Source: Roseivirga sp. UBA7431 (GTDB lineage Bacteria; Bacteroidota; Bacteroidia; Cytophagales; Cyclobacteriaceae). Taken from it: 21,534 nt of DNA. Positions 1-7,229 of this stretch are shown piece after piece (position 1 is the first letter of the stretch; the number at the start of each line of letters is the position of its first letter). Below the pieces are notes generated by a model. That model was not told where the DNA came from. It was given only the letters and a program-made list of their open reading frames with translations, and ran no database searches. The stretch is taken from NCBI GenBank assembly GCA_002477595.1, contig DLQN01000061.1, positions 1 to 21,534 on the forward strand, in the 5' to 3' direction. The position numbers and the translations under genes were made by a program.

Positions 1-387
1 AAAAATATCCGTCAAGTGTGACATGGCAAAAACACCTCCTTGAACACCAGATGAAATACCAATCATCGCTGCTTTCTTATCTTGGACACCTTCAGGGTAT
101 TTAAGTCCATCAATAAACGTTTTGAGGATACCCGGGAATGAACCATTGTATTCAGGTACGATGAATACCAATTTTTCAGACGACTGTACTTTGTCCCTAA
201 TAGCATTGAACGCCTGGTTTTTGCCGTTGTGCTCATAAAGTGCGTTACTGATAAAATCTGCAGGCAGGTCGAATAGGTCGATGACTTGGCTCTCAGCACC
301 TTTTGAATTTAGAATTGCCTGATAATAGTCAGCGACTATTTTGCTAACAGAGTTCTTGCGATTTGTTCCTACTACTATGGTAATCAT
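1..387 (-). CDS. NAD(P)H-dependent FMN reductase, flavodoxin fold (partial, 3' end outside window)
   Basis: I translated this directly from the minus strand: an ATG at 387 opens a frame that runs off the window after 129 codons, so the C-terminus is missing. It starts MITIVVGTNR, a first beta strand followed by the phosphate-binding GTNR loop (residues 7-10). Residues 78-89 read PEYNGSFPGILK, the hallmark of the NADPH-dependent FMN/quinone/azo reductase family, where it packs on the flavin ring. Residues 110-118 (GISSGVQGG) match the next cofactor-contacting loop. Family members are soluble flavoproteins of about 170-190 residues that reduce FMN, quinones, azo dyes or chromate using NAD(P)H; the exact substrate cannot be read here. 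The gene is divergent from the purine nucleoside phosphorylase gene and shares a 222-nt intergenic region containing an inverted repeat. The family call is secure; the physiological role is open. Confidence 0.88.
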   Translation of the reverse strand, partial: MITIVVGTNRKNSVSKIVADYYQAILNSKGAESQVIDLFDLPADFISNALYEHNGKNQAFNAIRDKVQSSEKLVFIVPEYNGSFPGILKTFIDGLKYPEGVQDKKAAMIGISSGVQGGVFAMSHLTDIF

Positions 388-409
388 GAATGATAGTTTT
401 GCTGCGAAA

Positions 410-448
410 TTATGTGCATTTATCGAGTTTATGTGCCTCGAATAAATG
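410..448. repeat. Direct and inverted repeats in the divergent intergenic region
   Basis: TTATGTGC occurs twice in the same orientation, at 410-417 and 429-436, 19 nt start to start. Overlapping it is an inverted repeat: CATTTATCGAG (417-427) and CTCGAATAAATG (437-448), perfect over 11 bp except for one extra A in the right arm. It lies just upstream of the FMN reductase start at 387, where a protein controlling that gene or both divergent genes could bind. Function is inferred from position only. Confidence 0.4.
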
Positions 449-505
449 ACACGACATACTTAAGCTAATTGGACTGGGAAAGGTTCAGAAAATTTAAAAA
501 CTTTG

Positions 506-513
506 CATCTTTG
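506..513 (+). promoter_or_regulatory. Putative -7 promoter box for the purine nucleoside phosphorylase operon
   Basis: CATCTTTG differs in one base from the Bacteroidota -7 consensus TAnnTTTG. It is followed by GCCCAATGG, so transcription would start near 519-521, immediately before the first leader hairpin. I see no convincing -33 TTG at the usual distance. This is a motif match only. Confidence 0.4.
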
Positions 514-521
514 CCCAATGG

Positions 522-583
522 AATCGGGTAATTGCCGATTTAATTACGAAGGTCATTCCCGTGTAAACAGGAATCTTCCAATT
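522..583 (+). promoter_or_regulatory. Two-hairpin leader upstream of the purine nucleoside phosphorylase gene
   Basis: Hairpin 1 pairs AATCGG (522-527) with CCGATT (535-540) across a 7-nt loop. Hairpin 2 pairs AATT-GAAG-ATTCC (542-545, 548-551, 555-559) with GGAAT-CTTC-AATT (570-574, 575-578, 580-583), interrupted by a small AC/C internal loop and a 3-nt GTC bulge, with a 10-nt apical loop. Together they fill most of the predicted ~90-nt leader before the ATG at 610. It does not match a purine riboswitch that I know. Whether it is regulatory is unknown. Confidence 0.35.
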
Positions 584-609
584 ATGAGCTAAAACCTCTT
601 GTAAAGCAT

Positions 610-1428
610 ATGACTTACGTTGAACAAATACATCAAACTGTCGACTTCATCAAATCTCAATTCGACTACAATCCCGAGTTCGGAATCATACTCGGAACCG
701 GTTTAGGCGCTTTGGTAGACGATATTGAAGTTGAGTTTGAACTTGACTACGACCAAATCCCAAATTTTCCAGTTTCAACCGTAGAAAGTCACCATGGGAA
801 GCTCATTTTCGGTAAGCTGGCAGGTAGAAAAGTAATAGCCATGCAAGGTCGCTTTCATTATTATGAAGGTTATGACATGAAGGAGGTGACATTTCCTGTT
901 AGAGTATTGAAACTTTTGGGTATTAAAAAGCTCTTTGTTTCTAATGCTGCTGGGGGGGTCAATTTAAATTACAAGATCGCTGATCTAATGATCATTGAAG
1001 ATCATATTGATTTAACGAAAGAGAATCCGTTGACGGGGGCTAATCTTGATGAGTTCGGTGGTCGCTTTCCTGATATGAGCGAACCCTATGAACGAAAAAT
1101 GATCGATGAAGCATTGGAAATAGCCAAAGTAAACGATATCCCTTGTCACGAAGGTGTTTACGCTGCGGTCAGTGGGCCAAATCTTGAAACAAGAGCGGAG
1201 TATCGCTACATCGGAAGAATTGGAGGCGATGCGGTAGGCATGTCAACTATACCAGAGGTGATTGTCGCTCGCCATATGGATTTGCCAGTTTTCGCTATTT
1301 CAGCCATCACAGACCTCTGTGATCCTGATAATTTGGAAGTGGCAGAGATTAGCAGGATTCTCAAAGCCGCTTTCAATGCAGAGAAGGGAATGACAACAAT
1401 TATAAAAGCACTGATTGAAAAGCAGTAA
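610..1428 (+). CDS. Purine nucleoside phosphorylase (trimeric PNP family)
   Basis: This 272-residue protein has the full signature of the trimeric purine nucleoside phosphorylases, which split purine (deoxy)nucleosides with phosphate into base and (deoxy)ribose-1-phosphate. Visible elements are the phosphate loop GTGLG (29-33), MQGRFHYYEGY (78-88), SNAAGGVN (111-118), the base-site segment SGPNLET (188-194, Glu193 matching human PNP Glu201) and GMSTIPEV (210-217). At the position of human Asn243, which recognises the 6-oxo group, the protein has Asp235 (SAITD instead of SLITN). That may allow or favour 6-aminopurines. Length is normal for the family, and the ATG at 610 is the only good start. 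It is the first gene of a co-directional run with the SDR 18 nt downstream. The enzyme is cytosolic and acts in purine salvage. Family is certain; specificity is not. Confidence 0.96.
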   Translation: MTYVEQIHQTVDFIKSQFDYNPEFGIILGTGLGALVDDIEVEFELDYDQIPNFPVSTVESHHGKLIFGKLAGRKVIAMQGRFHYYEGYDMKEVTFPVRVLKLLGIKKLFVSNAAGGVNLNYKIADLMIIEDHIDLTKENPLTGANLDEFGGRFPDMSEPYERKMIDEALEIAKVNDIPCHEGVYAAVSGPNLETRAEYRYIGRIGGDAVGMSTIPEVIVARHMDLPVFAISAITDLCDPDNLEVAEISRILKAAFNAEKGMTTIIKALIEKQ

Positions 1429-1446
1429 ATCAATATTATTAAAGAC

Positions 1447-2148
1447 ATGGAATTAAAAGGAAAACTCGCAATCGTCACAGGTGTTAGTAAAGGCATAGGG
1501 TTAGAAACAGTAAAGCTTCTTCTCGATAAAGGGATGATCGTAGCAGGCTGGGGTAGAACTAACCCAGCACTAGACCACGTGAATTATCACTTCTTTGGTA
1601 CGGATGTTTCTGATTGGGATAACGTACAAGGGTCCTTTCAATTGACTAGAGAGAAATTAGGAAAAGCTTCGGTATTGATCAATAATGCAGGCTTTGGTTA
1701 CCAAGGTTTGATACACGAAATGCCAGTAGAAGAGTGGAAGGAAATGTTTGACGTAAATGTCCATGGCTTATTCTACTGTACTAAAATGGCAGTGCCTGAT
1801 ATGATCGAAATGCAAGAAGGACATATTGTCAATATCTCTTCGATTGCGGGTACTAATGGTGTCGAAACCATGTCGGGTTATGTGGGTACTAAGCACGCTG
1901 TACGAGGAATTGGTCAGTCGATTTTTAAGGAATTGAGAAACCATGGGATCAAGGTGTCTACAATCTACCCAGGTTCTACCAATACCAATTTCTTTGATAG
2001 TATCGAGTTTGCCAATGCAAATGAAAACATGATGCGTCCAGAAGACATAGCATTGACTATATTGCAAAGCCTTGAAACACACCCTAATTATCATGTGGTA
2101 GATGTAGAGGTACGGCCATTAATGCCAAAAGGCAAGCCCAATAAATAA
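1447..2148 (+). CDS. Short-chain dehydrogenase/reductase (classical SDR, NAD(P)-dependent)
   Basis: A 233-residue classical SDR with all key motifs: the cofactor glycine motif TGVSKGIG (11-18), the NNAG structural motif (79-82), Asn104 in DVNVHG, the catalytic Ser at 131/132, and the Tyr145-x3-Lys149 catalytic pair (YVGTK), followed by PG at 175-176. An Arg at 37 (GWGRT) after strand 2 suggests NADP(H) preference, an inference from the general rule for the family. The protein is Rossmann-fold, cytosolic and of normal length. Substrate cannot be predicted; the best-known relatives of this size include serine and 3-hydroxy acid dehydrogenases and 3-oxoacyl-ACP reductases. It sits 18 nt after the PNP gene and 23 nt before gldA, so it is probably co-transcribed with both, but nothing links it functionally to nucleosides or gliding. 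Confidence 0.93.
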   Translation: MELKGKLAIVTGVSKGIGLETVKLLLDKGMIVAGWGRTNPALDHVNYHFFGTDVSDWDNVQGSFQLTREKLGKASVLINNAGFGYQGLIHEMPVEEWKEMFDVNVHGLFYCTKMAVPDMIEMQEGHIVNISSIAGTNGVETMSGYVGTKHAVRGIGQSIFKELRNHGIKVSTIYPGSTNTNFFDSIEFANANENMMRPEDIALTILQSLETHPNYHVVDVEVRPLMPKGKPNK

Positions 2149-2171
2149 GTAGGCAATACGTTAAGTTTTCA

Positions 2172-3086
2172 ATGTCCATCAAAGTCAGCCAACTCACAAA
2201 GGTTTACGGAAGTCAAAAGGCGATTAATGATATCTCCTTTGAGGTAAAAAGAGGTGATATTTTAGGTTTTCTAGGTCCGAATGGTGCTGGTAAATCCACC
2301 ACTATGAAGATCGCTACGAGCTTCATTCCTCCCTCTCAAGGAACGGTGGAAGTTGAGGGCATTGATGTGACCAAAGATGCGATTGGTGTACGCAAGCAGA
2401 TTGGATACCTGCCAGAGCATAACCCACTCTATTTAGACATGTATGTGCATGAATATCTTGCGCTTATTGGAGAACTACACAGCCTGAAAGGTAAAAAACT
2501 GAAGGAGAGGGTCAGTGAAATGGTCACTCTTTGTGGTTTAACCGTTGAGCAAAACAAGAAGATAGGTACACTCAGCAAAGGTTATCGACAACGTGTGGGT
2601 TTAGCGCAAGCCTTAATTCACGATCCGAGTGTGCTCATTCTCGATGAACCGACTACGGGTTTAGATCCGAACCAACTCGTTGAGATTCGTCATCTGATCA
2701 AAGAAATCAGTAAGGATAAAACTGTGATCCTTTCCACACATATCATGCAAGAAGTGAAGGCACTTTGTAACCGTGTGATTATTATCAATGCAGGAAGCAT
2801 AGTGGCTGACGATACGGTTGATAATCTCACTGGAAGTCAACATGTACTTAGAGTGGAATTACAAGAATCAGTCAGTCTAGAAGCTTTAAGCGCATTTGGA
2901 ACTGTCACAGCGATAAGCGAAAGTATCTATGAGATTGCACACAGCTCTAAAGAAGATTTAAGGCCTAAAGTATTTGAATTGGCCAAGCAGAATGACTGGG
3001 TCATTCTGAGCATGCAGCAAAATGAAAAGGACCTAGAACAGGTCTTTAGAAATTTAACCAAGCAATCTGATGTGGGCGATTTATAA
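2172..3086 (+). CDS. gldA: GldA-type ABC transporter ATP-binding protein
   Basis: This 304-residue protein is a complete ABC ATPase: Walker A GPNGAGKST (35-43), the Q-loop region near LPEHNP (80-85), signature LSKGYRQ (134-140), Walker B VLILDEP (154-160) and D-loop GLDP (163-166), and switch His190. The variant LSKGYRQR signature and a C-terminal extension of about 90 residues are typical of GldA/NatA/CcmA-like ATPases that pair with ABC-2 permeases. The next gene encodes exactly such a permease fused to GldG, and its ATG (3070) lies inside the last codons of this gene, so the two are translationally coupled. In Flavobacterium johnsoniae GldA, GldF and GldG form an ABC transporter required for gliding, whose cargo is unknown. 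Homologues also occur in non-gliding Bacteroidota, so the gene alone does not prove motility. Confidence 0.93.
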   Translation: MSIKVSQLTKVYGSQKAINDISFEVKRGDILGFLGPNGAGKSTTMKIATSFIPPSQGTVEVEGIDVTKDAIGVRKQIGYLPEHNPLYLDMYVHEYLALIGELHSLKGKKLKERVSEMVTLCGLTVEQNKKIGTLSKGYRQRVGLAQALIHDPSVLILDEPTTGLDPNQLVEIRHLIKEISKDKTVILSTHIMQEVKALCNRVIIINAGSIVADDTVDNLTGSQHVLRVELQESVSLEALSAFGTVTAISESIYEIAHSSKEDLRPKVFELAKQNDWVILSMQQNEKDLEQVFRNLTKQSDVGDL

Positions 3087-5487
3087 AAAGGAGATCAGAC
3101 AGTTTCTGAATTCTTTGATCGCTTATGTGGTCATAGGAGTGTTCTTAACAGGGATTGGACTACTGACTTGGGTGTTCCCAGAGACAAGTGTATTGACTTA
3201 CGGCTATGCTGATATGGAGACATTGTTCACCATGGGGCCATTTGTTTTCATGTTCCTCATTCCCGCCATCACCATGCGGATGTTGGCGGAAGAGAACAAG
3301 ACAGGTACAATCGAACTTCTGTTAACTAGACCATTGACCGATGCCCAAATCATCATGGGTAAGTTTTTGGCGGCATTTACCCTAGTGGTTTTTTCTATTC
3401 TACCGACACTTATTTATTGCTATTCGATTGCTCAATTAGGGAATCCCATGGGCAATCTTGATATACCGGGAATAGCCGGGTCATATGTAGGGTTAATTCT
3501 GCTTGGAGGGGTCTTTGCAGCTATTGGCCTACTTGCCTCGTCATTGAGCGAGAATCAAATCATCGCTTTTATCATAGCCGTCTTTTTATGCTTTTTCTTA
3601 TTTGCTGGATTTGAGTCCCTGGCAGGGCTATTCTCAGGGCAGCTCTCAACAATATTAGAAGAATTAAGTCTTAGCTATCACTTCGAAGCCATGAGTCGGG
3701 GATTGATTGATACGCGAAATGTGGTATACTTCATTAGTGTTTCTGCCTTAGCTCTATTGTTGACCCACTTAAAAATGGCGGGAAGGCTATTCTCTTTTAA
3801 GCCACAAAGGAGCAAGATTCTAAAGGGGTTTGTACTAGGCTTAGTGGTGTTGTTAGTTTTTAATATTGCTGCTGCAAACGCTTATTTACGAATTGACTTA
3901 ACTGAGGACAAGCGATTCACATTAAAGCCGGCTACGGGTGATTTACTCCGGCAACTTGATAAACCATTGTCGATTGAAATCCTTTTGGCAGGTGATTTAC
4001 CTCCGCAATATCAACGCCTGCAAAAATCAATTGTACAAACTCTCAAAGAGTTTGAAAACAAGTCTGGTAGTACGCTGAACTATTTTTTTACTGATTTTAA
4101 CGATGCTGCCAATGATCAAGAAAGGCAAGAAAACTTCGATTACCTGGTCAACAGGTTGAGACTTTCTCCAACACAGGCATTTTTTAATGAGAACGGAAAT
4201 CAGGTAAGGCGTTTTGTATTTCCCTATGCGATTTTGAACTATGATAATCAAGGGGCTGCGATTCTATTATCTGATGGGGCTAAGGTAGGACTCACACCAG
4301 ATCAAGCCATTAATGAATCCATTGAAAATCTAGAGTTTAATTTGGCAGTAGGCATACAGAGACTTGCTAAACTGGATCGAAAGAAAGTAGGGCTCATTCG
4401 TGGCCATCAGGAGCTCGATTCGGTAGATATAGCAGGCTTCAATTCAGAGATGGTTCAGTATTTTGATTTGGAATACTTGGACCTAGATGAGGTAGCGCGT
4501 GTCGATGGTTTTGATGCTTTAATTATATCAAAACCAATGACTGCTTACACGCGTGATGAAAAATTTAAGTTAGATCAATATATAATGGAAGGTGGTAAGG
4601 CCGTCTTTCTAATTGATGCGCTAAATGCAGATATGGGTAATGCAGGTGGAACTGGTACAGCTGGATTACCTTTAGAAACTGGCTTGGACGATTTGCTGTT
4701 CCGCTATGGTGTTCGGTTGAACAAAGACTATATACAGGATATTCAGAATTTCGGTCGTTACCCAGTCGTAGTTGATGACGATCAAAATATTATCAACCTA
4801 GCATGGCCTTTTTATGCTGGAGTGAATGATTTTACGGATCACCCAGTCACCAAGAACTTAGATGCAGTGTACGCGCGAACTTTCGGGACAATCGATACTG
4901 TTCGAGCGGATGGTGTGAAAAAGACGCCACTTATGTTTACATCTCCATTGACACGCGTAATGACTGCCCCAGCACGAGTGGCTTTTGAAGACTATGCAAA
5001 TCAGCCAGACCCTTCATTTTTTACGCATGGGAGAGAGCCAATCGCTTATTTGCTAGAAGGGACTTTTACTTCCTTGTTTAGGAATCGCGTCTTGTCTTCA
5101 GCTGAGCAAAATGATTTTAAGGACCAAAGTGAAGAAGCAAAGATCATAGTTGTTTCAGATGGAGATTTAATCAGAAACGAATTAGACTTACGAAATGGCT
5201 CTCCAATGGAGTTAGGATTTAATCCATTTCGGGAAGAGGGCGAAAAAGTGCGTTATGCAAACAAGGACTTCCTTTTTAATGCGCTAGCCTATTTGACTGA
5301 TGAGAAGGGCCTTATTACCGCTCGGGCGAAAGAGGTCCTTATTCGTCCATTGAATAGGGTCAAAGTTAACGCAGAAAGAACCTACTGGCAGGTCTTTAAT
5401 CTTGCCGGGCCACTTATCGTAATTGTCCTATTCGGAACCATTAGGGGTGTCTTAAGAAAGAGAAAGTATAGCCGCTTCGGGAACTGA
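3070..5487 (+). CDS. gldFG: GldF-GldG fusion: ABC-2 permease plus periplasmic auxiliary domain
   Basis: This 805-residue protein joins two subunits that are separate in Flavobacterium. Residues 1-240 are GldF, an ABC-2 permease with about six membrane spans (near 14-36, 51-70, 98-122, 137-158, 162-184 and 217-235); the cytoplasmic stretch around 70-90 (MLAEENKTGT) is typical of ABC-2 permeases that couple to the ATPase. A further span at about 251-271 opens the GldG half, followed by a large periplasmic region (about 272-775) of the ABC-type auxiliary (Gldg) family, and a C-terminal span at about 779-796 ending in the basic tail RKRKYSRFGN. The start overlaps gldA by 17 nt, so translation is coupled. 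The gene ends tail-to-tail with the rhodanese gene, with 5 nt between stop codons and no visible terminator. Subunit identity is clear; the substrate is not. Confidence 0.93.
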   Translation: MWAIYKKEIRQFLNSLIAYVVIGVFLTGIGLLTWVFPETSVLTYGYADMETLFTMGPFVFMFLIPAITMRMLAEENKTGTIELLLTRPLTDAQIIMGKFLAAFTLVVFSILPTLIYCYSIAQLGNPMGNLDIPGIAGSYVGLILLGGVFAAIGLLASSLSENQIIAFIIAVFLCFFLFAGFESLAGLFSGQLSTILEELSLSYHFEAMSRGLIDTRNVVYFISVSALALLLTHLKMAGRLFSFKPQRSKILKGFVLGLVVLLVFNIAAANAYLRIDLTEDKRFTLKPATGDLLRQLDKPLSIEILLAGDLPPQYQRLQKSIVQTLKEFENKSGSTLNYFFTDFNDAANDQERQENFDYLVNRLRLSPTQAFFNENGNQVRRFVFPYAILNYDNQGAAILLSDGAKVGLTPDQAINESIENLEFNLAVGIQRLAKLDRKKVGLIRGHQELDSVDIAGFNSEMVQYFDLEYLDLDEVARVDGFDALIISKPMTAYTRDEKFKLDQYIMEGGKAVFLIDALNADMGNAGGTGTAGLPLETGLDDLLFRYGVRLNKDYIQDIQNFGRYPVVVDDDQNIINLAWPFYAGVNDFTDHPVTKNLDAVYARTFGTIDTVRADGVKKTPLMFTSPLTRVMTAPARVAFEDYANQPDPSFFTHGREPIAYLLEGTFTSLFRNRVLSSAEQNDFKDQSEEAKIIVVSDGDLIRNELDLRNGSPMELGFNPFREEGEKVRYANKDFLFNALAYLTDEKGLITARAKEVLIRPLNRVKVNAERTYWQVFNLAGPLIVIVLFGTIRGVLRKRKYSRFGN

Positions 5488-5492
5488 AGGGA

Positions 5493-5810
5493 CTAGTACT
5501 TCTGAACGCTTGGATCAATCTCATCTGACCAAGCTAGAATGCCTCCCTGAAGGTTATAGAGGTTTTCAAAACTGTGATTAGTTTCTAGCCAATTGATGAC
5601 ATCACCGCTGCGTTTCCCACTTCTGCAATGAACAATCACCTGTTTGTCTTTCGAGAATTTATCTACATTTTGGGGTACCGAATTCATAGGTATTAATTCT
5701 CCACCAATTTCAGCTACCTCAAATTCATTTGGTTCTCTAACGTCTATTAATTGGAAATCAGCCCCAGTTAATTTCAATTCAGAGAGTTCTTTCACAGTAA
5801 TTTCTTTCAT
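5493..5810 (-). CDS. Single-domain rhodanese-like sulfurtransferase
   Basis: I start the 105-residue protein at MKEITVKELSEL (ATG at 5810); an upstream in-frame ATG at 5879 would only add a non-conserved 23-residue extension. The rhodanese fold is clear: LIDVREPNEF (21-30) is the conserved N-terminal loop with Asp23 and Arg25, and CRSGKRS (62-68) is the active-site loop, with Cys62 as the persulfide-carrying residue. NLQGGILAW near residue 90 is the usual C-terminal motif. The six-residue loop fits sulfurtransferases rather than Cdc25-like phosphatases. No signal peptide is seen, so it is probably cytosolic. Such small proteins carry sulfur for tRNA thiolation, cyanide detoxification or sulfide handling; which applies here is unknown. 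It is a single-gene unit between gldFG (convergent) and dnaN (divergent). Confidence 0.93.
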   Translation of the reverse strand: MKEITVKELSELKLTGADFQLIDVREPNEFEVAEIGGELIPMNSVPQNVDKFSKDKQVIVHCRSGKRSGDVINWLETNHSFENLYNLQGGILAWSDEIDPSVQKY

Positions 5811-5902
5811 ACTGCAAATATTGATTCTTCTATTTGAATGAACAACACATAAGCGGTTGATTATCCTTATTGTGTGCATAATAGGTGAATTGTCTTAGCC
5901 GA

Positions 5903-5956
5903 AGGGCTTTTTGAAGTTCAGGTGAAGATGACCTTCAAGTGGTGTCAAAAAGCCCT
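5903..5956. repeat. Perfect 12-bp inverted repeat between rhodanese and dnaN
   Basis: AGGGCTTTTTGA (5903-5914) and TCAAAAAGCCCT (5945-5956) are perfectly complementary across a 30-nt spacer. Within it TTGAAG (5912-5917) can pair instead with CTTCAA (5933-5938), so the outer and inner stems compete for the same bases. There is no T tract, so it is not an obvious terminator. It lies upstream of the dnaN -7 box and of the divergent rhodanese gene. Confidence 0.5.
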
Positions 5957-5985
5957 GATAGGGTGCTATATATTGATTTTATTGT

Positions 5986-5993
5986 TAATTTTG
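5986..5993 (+). promoter_or_regulatory. Putative -7 promoter box of dnaN
   Basis: TAATTTTG is a perfect match to the Bacteroidota -7 consensus TAnnTTTG and lies 36 nt before the dnaN ATG at 6030, giving a leader of about 30 nt. No -33 TTG at standard spacing is evident. It also argues that translation does not begin at the upstream in-frame ATG (5922), which would lie outside the transcript. Confidence 0.45.
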
Positions 5994-6029
5994 TGCACTT
6001 ATTATAACCACCTCAAAAATCGACCATTT

Positions 6030-7151
6030 ATGAAGTTTATTGTTTCTTCAGCCGAGCTTCTCAAGCGACTCTCTAACATCAATGGAGTAATCACCACAAA
6101 CCCTGTGGTTCCAATTTTAGAAAACTTCCTATTTGAAATTAACGATGGGCTATTGACCATTACTGCATCTGATCTTCAGACATCAATGATTACAGAAATC
6201 GATGTTGAGGCGAAAGAGAATGGAAACATTGCAGTGCCAGCAAGAATCTTGATGGACACGCTTAAGAATTTACCAGAGCAGCCGGTTACGTTCAGCATTG
6301 ATAGCGATACTTATAGCGTTGAAATCAACTCTGATAACGGGCGTTATAAATTGGCTGGTGAAAACGCTACTGACTTCCCTAAGGTGCCAGACGTTACAGA
6401 TGCTTACTCTGTCGACATGTCTACCGATGTATTGAGCAGTGCGATTAACAATACAATCTTCGCGACTAGTAACGATGAGTTAAGACCAGCCATGACGGGT
6501 GTGTTTGTGAAACTCGATGACACCAACACTACTTTCGTAGCTACGGATGGTCACAGACTTGTAAGATACAGAAGAGTAGATGTAGCGACTGATTCAGGTA
6601 TGTCTATCATCATTCCTCGAAAGGCACTCAATTTGTTGAAATCAACATTGCCTTCCGAAAATTCGAATGTCATTTTGGAGTACAATGCGTCTAATGCATA
6701 TTTCAATTTCAATAACATTAAAATGATCTGTCGCTTAATTGATGAGCGTTTCCCAGATTATGAAAATGTAATACCAGCAGAAAACCCAATCGAAATGTCA
6801 ATCGACAGAAACGAGTTTTTGGGTTCACTGAAAAGGATTTCTATTTATGCGAATAAAACAACGCATCAAATCAGATTGAAGATTACAGGCAGTGAGTTAA
6901 CGATTTCTGCAGAAGATCTAGATTTCTCTAACGAAGCGAAAGAGACTTTGGCTTGTGAGCATGAGGGAGAAGATCTCGAAATTGGCTTCAATGCTAAGTT
7001 CTTGGTAGAGATGCTAGGGAACCTACACTCTAAGTCTATTACCCTTCAAATGTCAGCACCAAACAGAGCAGGTCTTATTGTTCCTGGAGACAAGGATGAG
7101 AGCGAAGATATTTTGATGTTGGTAATGCCAGTAATGTTGAATAATTATTAG
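6030..7151 (+). CDS. dnaN: DNA polymerase III subunit beta (sliding clamp)
   Basis: This 373-residue protein is the replication clamp, a ring-shaped dimer that holds the polymerase on DNA and recruits repair proteins. I start at ATG 6030 because MKFIVSSAELLKRL is the usual clamp N-terminus in this phylum. The frame continues upstream to 5922, but that would add 36 residues with a hydrophobic stretch, unexpected in a cytosolic clamp and lying upstream of the -7 box. Conserved features are NPVVPILENF (24-33), GENATDFPKVP (110-120), ATDGHRL (171-177), and the C-terminal strand LVMPVML that forms part of the partner-binding pocket. Length matches the family (about 365-375). It is transcribed alone and followed by a strong hairpin terminator. 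As is usual in Bacteroidota, it is not next to dnaA or recF in this window. Confidence 0.97.
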   Translation: MKFIVSSAELLKRLSNINGVITTNPVVPILENFLFEINDGLLTITASDLQTSMITEIDVEAKENGNIAVPARILMDTLKNLPEQPVTFSIDSDTYSVEINSDNGRYKLAGENATDFPKVPDVTDAYSVDMSTDVLSSAINNTIFATSNDELRPAMTGVFVKLDDTNTTFVATDGHRLVRYRRVDVATDSGMSIIIPRKALNLLKSTLPSENSNVILEYNASNAYFNFNNIKMICRLIDERFPDYENVIPAENPIEMSIDRNEFLGSLKRISIYANKTTHQIRLKITGSELTISAEDLDFSNEAKETLACEHEGEDLEIGFNAKFLVEMLGNLHSKSITLQMSAPNRAGLIVPGDKDESEDILMLVMPVMLNNY

Positions 7152-7173
7152 TATTCAACATATCTAAGAAAAT

Positions 7174-7198
7174 AAAAGGAGCATTAGCTCCTTTTTTT
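7174..7198 (+). terminator. Rho-independent terminator of dnaN
   Basis: AAAAGGAGC (7174-7182) pairs perfectly with GCTCCTTTT (7187-7195) across the loop ATTA, and the T tract runs on to 7198. It begins 22 nt after the dnaN stop. The A-rich left arm means it could also work on the opposite strand for the minus-strand gene ending at 7230. Confidence 0.88.
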
Positions 7199-7229
7199 AT
7201 GTCAATACAATCTGATTTCTTTGATGCGA

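Noticed and set aside
518..592. Short frame before the PNP gene as a real peptide gene
   Set aside because: At 24 codons it is well within chance expectation and has no ribosome-binding signal; I kept it only as part of the leader observation.
506..609. Purine riboswitch in front of the PNP gene
   Set aside because: The conserved three-way junction and core bases of the guanine/adenine riboswitch are not present; the region forms two consecutive simple hairpins.
5922..6029. N-terminal extension of DnaN by 36 residues with a hydrophobic stretch that could suggest a membrane-tethered clamp
   Set aside because: The clamp family starts at the ATG at 6030, a perfect -7 box lies at 5986-5993 inside the extension, and part of the extension overlaps the inverted repeat. 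The hydrophobic run is best explained as AT-rich non-coding DNA.
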